DNA of 8,950 nt from Planctomycetaceae bacterium (lineage in GTDB: Bacteria; Planctomycetota; Planctomycetia; Pirellulales; Thermoguttaceae). The stretch lies in assembly GCA_003532715.1 (NCBI GenBank), contig DOEZ01000646.1, positions 6,150 to 15,099 on the forward strand. Reading direction: 5' to 3'. This document shows positions 1-5,033 of the stretch, piece by piece; the stretch's first letter is position 1, and each line of letters opens with the position of its first letter. The translations under genes were made by a program, and so were the position numbers. Below the pieces are notes generated by a model. The model saw only the letters and a list, made by a program, of their open reading frames with translations. It ran no database searches and was not told where the DNA came from.

Positions 1-187
1 CGTGTTGACTGGGCTGATCACGGCCCTGCTGTGCCAAGGACTCGAACCGTTGGCCGCCGCGCGGCTGGGCGTGCATCTGCACGGGGCGGCCGGCGATCGG
101 GCGGCCGAGTCGCTCGGCGAAACATCGATGATCGCAAGCGACCTAGTCCGGCTTCTGCCCGAGGTACTGCGGACCGTTTCGGGGTAG
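1..187 (+). CDS. nnrD: ADP/ATP-dependent NAD(P)H-hydrate dehydratase, C-terminal end (partial)
   Basis: This is the last 61 codons of a gene that enters from the left edge, read in the frame starting at base 2 and ending with TAG at 185-187. The visible protein starts VLTGLITALLCQGLEP and continues through ARLGVHLHGAAGDRAA to an ASDLVRLLPEVL ending. This is the usual C-terminus of the YjeF C-terminal/carbohydrate-kinase-like family, in which the GTGDVL motif precedes this stretch; the codons for GTGD lie just outside the window. Family members dehydrate the damaged hydrates NADHX and NADPHX back to NADH and NADPH using a nucleotide triphosphate or ADP as cofactor, in the cytoplasm, working with an epimerase that is often fused or adjacent. 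Whether an N-terminal epimerase domain is fused here cannot be seen. No clear hairpin terminator follows, although a run of eight T lies at 214-221. Confidence 0.82.
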   Translation, partial: VLTGLITALLCQGLEPLAAARLGVHLHGAAGDRAAESLGETSMIASDLVRLLPEVLRTVSG

Positions 188-299
188 ATGTTTCTCCCAG
201 GGCAGCATTCTCGTTTTTTTTGGGAATAAACTGGCGTGCCGCGGCCTCCTACCAACAGCGGGCGGCTATTGACCACTAAGGTCAAGAAGGAGGTTGCGT
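188..299 (+). promoter_or_regulatory. Serpin gene leader: hyphenated palindrome plus strong ribosome binding site
   Basis: The spacer ahead of the serpin-like gene holds TTGACC (269-274), five bases ACTAA, then GGTCAA (280-285), a perfect 6+6 inverted repeat. It abuts and slightly overlaps the ribosome binding site AAGAAGGAGG (284-293), which sits six bases before the ATG at 300. The site could be an operator for a dimeric regulator, or an RNA hairpin next to the Shine-Dalgarno sequence. The Shine-Dalgarno spacing is what decides for ATG 300 over the in-frame TTG at 294. A T-run at 214-221 follows the upstream gene but has no convincing stem before it. Confidence 0.5.
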
Positions 300-1433
300 A
301 TGCGAATTCGCGGTAAAGCCATATGGCTTGTACTCACGATTCTGGCCCTCCCCTACATCGGCGCCAATTGCGTCTCCAGAACTCATGACGACGTTTTCAC
401 CGAAGAAGGCTTATTAACGGCCAACGCGTCGGATTTGAGGGATACGATCATTACGCCCCATCTGGAGGCACCGATCGAAGAGAACAAGAATCTACTGTGG
501 TGCGGCAGTTTTCAACTGGCATGGAACGAGGTGTGTGCTCTTATTGCCGAAGACGTCCGTTTCGCCGACGATGAACCCGACATGGTCGCCGTCCTTAATA
601 GAAAAGTGTTCACCGGCAAGCAAGTCGATGCGGAATCTTACGTCGCCGTGGCCGGTTTTGTGAAAGACGACGTGCATGAAAAGATCAAGCGGCAATTGGA
701 GGACACGTTCGACGGTAGCGCGACCCCGCGTTACTTGCCGCCAAGCGGTCTGACGCCTCGTCCGCAAGATATCGTGGCCTATGCCTATCTGTTCAAGAAC
801 CTCGCCTTCGAGACCCCCTTCGAACGAATCGAACAGCCGCTCATCTTCAATGAACGAGAAGTACCATGCTTTGGCGTCGGACACGAGTACAAGCCCGGCC
901 GCCACGCGAGGCTAGATCAGGTCGTTCTGCTGGACTACAAACATGGGGACGACTTCATCATCGAGTTGAAGACGAAGAGCGAGAAAGATCGACTTATTCT
1001 CGCCAAGATTCTACCCGAGAGAACGCTGGGCGAAACCATCAGATCGATCGAAGATCGAATTGTGAACGCCGAGCCGATACGGCCGAGCGAGGGAGATGTC
1101 GTGAAGGTTCCGCGACTGAACTTCGATGTCACGCGCAGGTACCACGAACTTGAAGGCCATCGTCTCGCAGTTACGAACCAGGACGTCGCGGACGACCTCA
1201 TCATACTCAGTGCAGTGCAAAACATTCGATTTCAAACTGACGAGAAAGGTGTGCGGCTGCGATCCGAATCGCACATAAGCATTGGCTGTTCCGCCAAAAC
1301 GCGACTACCGGCGGCGGAACATGTCATGATCTTCGATCGACCTTTCTTGGTCTTGCTGCAACGCGCCAACGCCGACGTCCCTTACTTTGCTTTGTGGGTC
1401 GAGAATCCGGAACTTCTTGTTAAGAGGAAGTAG
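300..1433 (+). CDS. Serpin-like protein with N-terminal signal or anchor segment
   Basis: This 377-residue protein has about the usual length of a serpin. A basic start and hydrophobic stretch (about 7-23) indicate export or a membrane anchor; Cys24 follows IGAN, which is not a canonical lipobox. Serpin landmarks occur in order: a helix A-like NLLWCGSFQLAWNEV (64-78); AYLFKNLAFETPFERI (162-177), matching the strand 3A 'FKxxWExPF' region; LDYKHGDDF (211-219), matching the strand 2B-3B region; VKVPRLNFDVT (269-279), matching 'VxxPKFKI'; a hinge-like AVQNIRFQTDEKGV (305-318); and MIFDRPFLVLL (343-353), which fits the C-terminal serpin signature as I remember it, followed by PYFALWVENP. Inhibitory serpins use small residues (GTEAAAAT-like) in the hinge; here it reads GVRLRSESH, so suicide inhibition of a protease looks unlikely. 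The fold call comes from motif reading, not a search. The gene is followed 67 bp later by a same-strand membrane protein gene. Confidence 0.72.
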   Translation: MRIRGKAIWLVLTILALPYIGANCVSRTHDDVFTEEGLLTANASDLRDTIITPHLEAPIEENKNLLWCGSFQLAWNEVCALIAEDVRFADDEPDMVAVLNRKVFTGKQVDAESYVAVAGFVKDDVHEKIKRQLEDTFDGSATPRYLPPSGLTPRPQDIVAYAYLFKNLAFETPFERIEQPLIFNEREVPCFGVGHEYKPGRHARLDQVVLLDYKHGDDFIIELKTKSEKDRLILAKILPERTLGETIRSIEDRIVNAEPIRPSEGDVVKVPRLNFDVTRRYHELEGHRLAVTNQDVADDLIILSAVQNIRFQTDEKGVRLRSESHISIGCSAKTRLPAAEHVMIFDRPFLVLLQRANADVPYFALWVENPELLVKRK

Positions 1434-1500
1434 GCGAACGATTCGTGAGCAATAAAACCGCGCAAAGTCCACGGGCTTGGTGCATCATGTGAGGAGTATC

Positions 1501-1908
1501 ATGTCTCTCTATCGACTCCTCGCCGACCTGATCGTCGTGATTCATGCGGGCTACGTGGGTTTCGTGGTGCTCGGCGTGCCGGCGATTCTTTTCGGTGCGT
1601 GGCGCGGTTACGGTTGGGCTCGCAACTTCTGGTTTCGCGGCGTTCATCTGCTAATGATCGGCGTCGTGGCGTTGGAGTCCATCTTTGGCATCCTCTGTCC
1701 GCTGACCGAATGGGAGGACCAACTGCGCGCGTCGGCCGGACAAGATGTCGAAGAAGGCTCGTTCATCGGTCGCTGGACGCACGAGTTGATCTTCGTCGAT
1801 CTCTCGCCCGGCGTGCTGACCGCGTGCTATTGTCTGTTCGCGGCGGTTGTGATCGGACTGTTGTTCCTGATTCCGCCGCGCCGCCCGGCGTTTCTGAAAC
1901 GCCGATAG
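1501..1908 (+). CDS. Small membrane protein of the DUF2784 type
   Basis: The product is 135 residues. The start MSLYRLLADLIVVIHAGYVGFVVLG and the central LESIFGILCPLTEWEDQLR followed by SFIGRW are characteristic of DUF2784 proteins, whose function is not known. Three or four hydrophobic spans are visible, at about residues 4-33, 45-65 and 105-125, so it should sit in the inner membrane. The conserved C-P-L-T-x-W/L-E motif (66-71) lies just after the second span, and the tail PPRRPAFLKRR is basic and probably cytoplasmic. The ATG at 1501 is preferred over upstream in-frame TTG and GTG codons because GAGGAG lies at 1491-1496, four bases before it. It may be cotranscribed with the serpin-like gene 67 bp upstream, but no functional link is evident. 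Confidence 0.78.
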   Translation: MSLYRLLADLIVVIHAGYVGFVVLGVPAILFGAWRGYGWARNFWFRGVHLLMIGVVALESIFGILCPLTEWEDQLRASAGQDVEEGSFIGRWTHELIFVDLSPGVLTACYCLFAAVVIGLLFLIPPRRPAFLKRR

Positions 1909-2363
1909 CGCGTCCCGATACACCCAACGGAGCTATCCGGTCGCGCCGGGCTGAAATGTCCAGCAAAAAACTGCTCGTATTTCCCGGAAAAAGGCCGTGA
2001 TGCGAATCGGAAAAACCGTCGCCATTGCCTTGCCTTGGCCGATGAAGGTTGATAGGATGAATCGTGTCGAGAGGGTCGCTTTCAATGCGACTGACTCGGC
2101 GAACAACCTGCATGGATATGGTCCTCTACCATGCTCGTGTTGTCGATGTCACACTTTTGGAGAGCCGATACGTTGCCCGTTGGGCGCCTGAATCAAAGAG
2201 TTCGGCAGCGTGTATAGCCGTTAATCGGTCCGCTTCGGCGGGCCAATCGCGGATCACACAAGCCGGACTCCAGGTTGCCCCCCTAATACTTAACGGGTTC
2301 TCGCAAGAGACATCGCCACGGCATTGCGGTAGAGGACCTTTTTTTGCGCGCACGGGCCGGCCC
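1909..2363. other. Long intergenic spacer before larE
   Basis: This is 455 bases without a convincing gene. Two overlapping reading frames are open across part of it, including an upstream extension of the larE frame, but neither has a ribosome binding site or recognisable protein sequence. It holds a TTTCC-C-GGAAA mini-palindrome near 1979-1990, a strong UUCG-loop hairpin at 2227-2244, and a seven-T run at 2338-2344 shortly before the larE ATG. I could not find a credible -35/-10 pair. Confidence 0.5.
2227..2244 (+). other. Stem-loop with C(UUCG)G tetraloop in the larE leader
   Basis: GGTCCGC (2227-2233) pairs with GCGGGCC (2238-2244) around a TTCG loop, giving a seven-pair stem with one G-U wobble. 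C(UUCG)G is an exceptionally stable RNA tetraloop. No T-run follows, so it does not look like an intrinsic terminator. It could be a leader structure of larE, 120 bases upstream of the start, or chance. Confidence 0.35.
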
Positions 2364-3194
2364 ATGCTCTGCGACATCCCAGAAGAAAAACGCGATCGGC
2401 TTCTCGACCTCGTGCGCGGATTCGGCAGTGCGGCCGTCGCTTTTTCCGGCGGATTGGACAGCTCGGTTCTGGCCAAGGCGGCCGTCATCGCTCTGGGCGA
2501 TCGGGCCGTCGCGCTGACGGCCACCGGCCCGAGCACGCCCGGCGGCGAACTCGACGCGGCCGTTCGGCTCGCCCGAACCATCGGTATTCGCCACGAAGTG
2601 ATCGAGACCGACGAACTGTCCGATCCCGACTATCGCGCGAACACGCCCGAACGGTGTTACTTCTGCAAACAGATCATCTGCAGGCACTTGCTCCGGCGCG
2701 TCGAACAACTCGGCTTGGCCGTCTTGCTTGACGGGGCGAACGCCGACGACCGCCGCGACCACCGGCCGGGCAGCCGCGCGGCGCGCGAACGGGGCGTGCG
2801 AAGTCCGCTGGCCGAGTGCGAATTCACCAAGGACGAGCTGCGCCAATTGGCCCAAGCGTGGCGACTGCCCAACTGGAACAAGCCCTCGTCGCCCTGCCTG
2901 AGCAGCCGCGTGGCCTACGGCGTGCCGATCACCGAGGCCCAGTTGGATCAGATCGATCGGGCCGAACGGTTCTTGCACGAACACGACTTCGCCGTCGCGC
3001 GCGTCCGATTGCACGAGGGAGGGCTGGCCCGAGTCGAAGTCCCCGCCGACGACTTGCCTCGACTCCTCGAATCGTCGTTGCGTCGACGACTGACCGAACA
3101 TCTCCACGCGTGCGGGTTTGCCTATGCAACGGTCGATCTCGACGGTTTCCGCTCGGGCAGCATGAATCGGTCGCTCACGCCCAAAGACGCCTGA
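2364..3194 (+). CDS. larE: ATP-dependent sacrificial sulfur transferase LarE
   Basis: This 276-residue PP-loop enzyme has the length and motif order of LarE. The N-terminus AVAFSGGLDSSVLAKAA carries the pyrophosphate-binding SGGLDS loop (residues 28-33). ERCYFCK (96-102) and DGANADDRRDHRPG (123-136) are typical family blocks, and NKPSSPCLSSRVAYG (172-186) contains Cys178. In Lactobacillus plantarum LarE the corresponding cysteine (Cys176) gives up its sulfur to the nickel-pincer nucleotide precursor and becomes dehydroalanine. LarE adenylates the carboxylates of the LarB product and transfers sulfur in the cytoplasm. No larA, larB or larC is visible nearby, so this copy stands alone here. ATG 2364 was chosen by homology of the N-terminus; it has no clear Shine-Dalgarno sequence. 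The related tRNA and NAD-synthetase PP-loop enzymes lack the KPSSPCLSSR block. Confidence 0.88.
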   Translation: MLCDIPEEKRDRLLDLVRGFGSAAVAFSGGLDSSVLAKAAVIALGDRAVALTATGPSTPGGELDAAVRLARTIGIRHEVIETDELSDPDYRANTPERCYFCKQIICRHLLRRVEQLGLAVLLDGANADDRRDHRPGSRAARERGVRSPLAECEFTKDELRQLAQAWRLPNWNKPSSPCLSSRVAYGVPITEAQLDQIDRAERFLHEHDFAVARVRLHEGGLARVEVPADDLPRLLESSLRRRLTEHLHACGFAYATVDLDGFRSGSMNRSLTPKDA

Positions 3195-3214
3195 ACCCCG
3201 CTTGCCGCCGGGGT
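3195..3214 (+). terminator. GC stem-loop directly after larE stop
   Basis: ACCCCG (3195-3200) and CGGGGT (3209-3214) form a perfect six-pair stem with an eight-base loop starting at the first base after the TGA. There is no T-run, so intrinsic termination is uncertain; it may instead protect the mRNA 3' end. Confidence 0.35.
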
Positions 3215-3253
3215 GGCGTGGACGGCTTGTCGGTCCTTGTCGTCGGCCGCATT

Positions 3254-3328
3254 ATTTCTCTCACAAAGCCACAAAGAGATGTTTTGTTGCTCCTTTGTGG
3301 CTTTGTGGCTCCGCGCGAGAATAAGAAA
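3254..3328. repeat. Large inverted repeat between convergent genes (possible bidirectional terminator)
   Basis: CACAAAGCCACAAAG (3262-3276) is repeated in perfect inverted orientation as CTTTGTGGCTTTGTG (3293-3307), a 15-bp stem around a 16-base loop. A weaker outer pairing, TTATTTCTC to GAGAATAA, extends it on both sides. Each arm is itself an 8-nt tandem (CTTTGTGG twice). It lies between the 3' ends of larE (plus) and the OmpA-like gene (minus), so it could stop or protect transcripts from both sides, although neither side has a clean T-run. Confidence 0.6.
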
Positions 3329-3334
3329 ATCATC

Positions 3335-3363
3335 TCCGCGTCTCGGCGTCTCGGCGGTTCAAT
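3335..3363. repeat. 8-nt period short tandem repeat (GCGTCTCG) with GCGGTTCAAT tail
   Basis: GCGTCTCG occurs twice exactly at 3338-3345 and 3346-3353, followed by a diverging unit GCGGTTCAAT (3354-3363). It lies in the gap between convergent genes and closely resembles, in architecture, the other tandem phrases in the window. Confidence 0.55.
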
Positions 3364-3390
3364 CCGACGCAGACTGGCCCACGATCCGCG

Positions 3391-4230
3391 TCAGACGCCC
3401 GGCCGCTCCGGGTAGATGACCAACTCGACGCGGCGGTTGCGTTGCGCTCCGCCCGGCGAGGCGTTCGAATAGGCCGGGTAGTTGCCTCCGTGGCCGGCGA
3501 CCGTAAGCTGGCCGGGCTGGATCCGCGTCTGGGTCGTCAGGTGGTTGTAGACGGCCACGGCCCACGCGACCGACAGTTCGTGCGCGTTGCGATAGCCGGC
3601 CAACGACGTCGGATGCCGGTCGGTGTGCGCCTCGACGCCGATCCGCTGGTTCGGATACACGCGCTGCACCTCGGCGATCACTTGCGACAGATAGTTCGTC
3701 GCCTCGGGACGAAGCATCGCCGCGTTGGGATCGAACAGGTTGTCGGCCGGCAACACGATCCGGATGACTTCCCCGTCGCGCCGCACGTCGATCCCCTGCA
3801 GTTCGATGTCGGGCAGTTTGGCGCGGACGCTGCTATTCGGGCTGATCGACACGCGGCCCTGGCGCTGCATCGACGCGTTTATCGTCTTGATCTGCTTCTC
3901 GGTGCTCGCCTTCTCTTCGCTCACCTTGGCCAACTGCTTGGTCACGTCGGAAAGCTGCTGTCGCATGGCGCTAACTTGGTCGTCGAAAATCTTCTCGCGC
4001 TGACGCGATTGGGCCAGCATCTGCTCGAGTTCCTGGTTGTCGCGGTCCAACGAGTTGATCCGGCTCTGAAACTGCTCGGTCTGCCGAGCCAGCGCGACTT
4101 GCTGCTGCTGCAACTGTGTGTTCTGGCCTTGCAGTATCTGCGAGTTGGGTCCGCAACCGGCCAAACCGAGCGTCGCCGCCGGAAGCAGACAAAGCAACAA
4201 CCGCGTTGGTGTACGCACCAGTCGTTGCAT
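3391..4230 (-). CDS. OmpA/MotB-like lipoprotein with coiled coil
   Basis: The product is 279 residues. A lipoprotein signal (RTPTRLLLCLLPAATLGLAGC, shown here in part) ends at a canonical lipobox LAGC with Cys26, so the mature protein should be lipid-anchored. Residues about 30-122 are a Gln/Glu-rich, heptad-like coiled coil. The C-terminus (about 150-275) is an OmpA-type peptidoglycan-binding domain: IVLPADNLFDPNAAMLRPEA, then VEAHTDRHP (199-207), GYRNAHELS (212-220) and a closing NRRVELVIYP (265-274). The Asp of HTD and the Arg of NRRVEL, which contact diaminopimelate in this family, are kept. The usual Arg of 'LSxxRA' is replaced (LSVAWAVAV). It most likely ties a membrane to the cell wall, or acts as a Pal/MotB-like spacer. 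ATG 4230 is supported by AGGAG at 4240-4244, nine bases upstream; the frame stays open farther upstream but without a signal sequence. Confidence 0.87.
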   Translation of the reverse strand: MQRLVRTPTRLLLCLLPAATLGLAGCGPNSQILQGQNTQLQQQQVALARQTEQFQSRINSLDRDNQELEQMLAQSRQREKIFDDQVSAMRQQLSDVTKQLAKVSEEKASTEKQIKTINASMQRQGRVSISPNSSVRAKLPDIELQGIDVRRDGEVIRIVLPADNLFDPNAAMLRPEATNYLSQVIAEVQRVYPNQRIGVEAHTDRHPTSLAGYRNAHELSVAWAVAVYNHLTTQTRIQPGQLTVAGHGGNYPAYSNASPGGAQRNRRVELVIYPERPGV

Positions 4231-4285
4231 GGTCGTACTCTCCTGAAGGGAACGAATGAGCCTCGGCCGCACCCCCAAGTCATGG

Positions 4286-4303
4286 GGTTTCCGCGCGGAA
4301 TCC
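4286..4303. promoter_or_regulatory. Palindrome TTCCGCGCGGAA in the OmpA-like gene leader
   Basis: TTCCGCGCGGAA (4289-4300) is a perfect 12-bp palindrome, extended to 18 bp by GG/CC flanks across one T-T mismatch. It lies between the predicted promoter and the start codon of the OmpA-like gene, so it could be an operator or a leader hairpin. It may also be chance in GC-rich DNA. Confidence 0.3.
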
Positions 4304-4322
4304 TCGGCACTATGAGGGCCGG

Positions 4323-4351
4323 ATACTAGACAAACCGGCCACCCGCCACAA
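4323..4351 (-). promoter_or_regulatory. Possible sigma-70-type promoter of the OmpA-like gene
   Basis: On the minus strand TTGTGG (4346-4351) and TAGTAT (4323-4328) are separated by exactly 17 bases. The matches to consensus are 3/6 and 4/6, which is weak. Transcription would start near 4315, giving a leader of about 85 bases. Confidence 0.3.
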
Positions 4352-4464
4352 GGCCAATTGAGGCCGTTTCTCACGGGGTAGACCCAGAATCCCGTTTCAT
4401 CGTTGCCGTCGGGATGGGGTGATTTTCGTGGGCCAAATGGGCTTATCCAACGCACGGCCACGAT

Positions 4465-4494
4465 TTGCGTTTATTGACGTGTATTCGCGGTTCC
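4465..4494. repeat. Diverged copy of a 10-nt period 'ATTCGCG' repeat
   Basis: The stretch reads as degenerate 10-nt units: TTTATTGACG, TGTATTCGCG, GTTCC. It matches the clearer copy at 6022-6055 in unit length, core (ATTCGCG) and tail (CGCGGTT), in the same orientation. Both copies lie downstream of a minus-strand gene. Confidence 0.45.
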
Positions 4495-4509
4495 CTATCG
4501 TCCTTCGGA

Positions 4510-4568
4510 AAAACCAAGGGGACGCTATTCTTCCATGCCGGGACCGTCGATCTCAGGAATAGCCCCTT
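4510..4568 (-). terminator. Probable intrinsic terminator of the two-pass membrane protein gene
   Basis: On the minus strand AAGGGGCTATTC (4557-4568) pairs with GAATAG-CGT-CCCCTT (4516-4530), twelve pairs with a three-base bulge, and is followed by GGTTTTT (4510-4516). It starts five bases after the stop codon of the membrane protein gene. The loop of about 26 bases is long for a terminator, so a REP-like hairpin is the alternative. Confidence 0.45.
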
Positions 4569-4572
4569 TTCT

Positions 4573-4953
4573 TCACCCGTCCCTTTTCTCGTCCTGAGAG
4601 GTGGCTGGCTCCAGCCATGATTCAGGATACCATCCTCGAAACGGAAAATCACGAGCCTCTTCTGGAGTCATCCGCCCAGATCGCATATAGAACACTTTGA
4701 ACAAATAATAGACAAATCTTCCCACACAGTACGGTATTCCAAAAAAGAGAATGCAACCCCAGACCGAGTTTCGTAGGGGGATACCAATGGGTGTTAACAA
4801 AAACAGAATCACGCCTGCGGCTGACAGAATCGCTCCTAGCAGAACACAAATAGCTGACACGTATGGAACTGAACGAAGACGAGGCTTAACTCGTCGGCCA
4901 CGCATGTATGATGGTGGTGTGAGTCGAAAGCTCCTATGCTCCGATTGAACCAT
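4573..4953 (-). CDS. Hypothetical two-pass membrane protein
   Basis: This 126-residue protein was not recognised. A basic, hydrophilic N-terminus (residues 1-30, with RGRRVKPRLR) is followed by two hydrophobic spans, SAICVLLGAILSAAGVILFLL (about 33-53) and WGCILFFGIPYCVGRFVYYL (about 65-84). The C-terminal tail has MTPEEARDFPFRGWYPESWLEP. The positive-inside rule would put the N-terminus in the cytoplasm and, with two spans, the tail there too. ATG 4953 is chosen because GGAGAGAG lies seven bases upstream; an alternative ATG at 4989 would add 12 residues with a poorer GAGG. Base composition is visibly more AT-rich than its neighbours, which may indicate a recent or poorly conserved gene. It lies 80 bp downstream of dinD on the same strand, so readthrough is possible, but no partner function can be named. 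Confidence 0.62.
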   Translation of the reverse strand: MVQSEHRSFRLTPPSYMRGRRVKPRLRSVPYVSAICVLLGAILSAAGVILFLLTPIGIPLRNSVWGCILFFGIPYCVGRFVYYLFKVFYMRSGRMTPEEARDFPFRGWYPESWLEPATSQDEKRDG

Positions 4954-5033
4954 CAATCTACTCTCTCCAATAATGAAGAAACTAGCCATGAGACCTCAAT
5001 GTCCTTGCAGGCAGATGGGAGGCCAAAAACGGA

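Larger units (their letters stand above)
4231..4572. other. Spacer upstream of the OmpA-like gene
   Basis: These 342 bases carry no convincing gene. They hold the ribosome binding site and likely promoter of the OmpA-like gene, a GC palindrome in its leader (4286-4303), a diverged 10-nt period repeat (4465-4494), and the probable terminator hairpin of the upstream membrane protein gene (4510-4568). A frame open on the minus strand over 4443-4652 overlaps the membrane protein gene and looks spurious. Confidence 0.5.

Noticed and set aside
188..221. Intrinsic terminator after the hydrate dehydratase gene
   Set aside because: The T-run at 214-221 is clear, but no stem of useful length precedes it.
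492..905. Open frame on the minus strand inside the serpin-like gene
   Set aside because: It is antisense to a gene with clear family motifs and a strong ribosome binding site, and its translation resembles no family.
1997..2191. 64-codon frame in the larE spacer
   Set aside because: No ribosome binding site, overlaps another open frame, and its sequence looks random.
2064..2363. N-terminal extension of the larE frame
   Set aside because: The extension lacks family similarity, and MLCDIPEEKRDRLLDLV at 2364 matches the usual LarE start.
2283..3107. Long open frame on the minus strand opposite larE
   Set aside because: It is a GC-rich shadow of larE; the plus-strand frame has the intact PP-loop and catalytic cysteine block.
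3262..3363. CRISPR array reading of the stacked repeats
   Set aside because: Units are 8 nt, directly adjacent and without unique spacers, and no cas gene is present.
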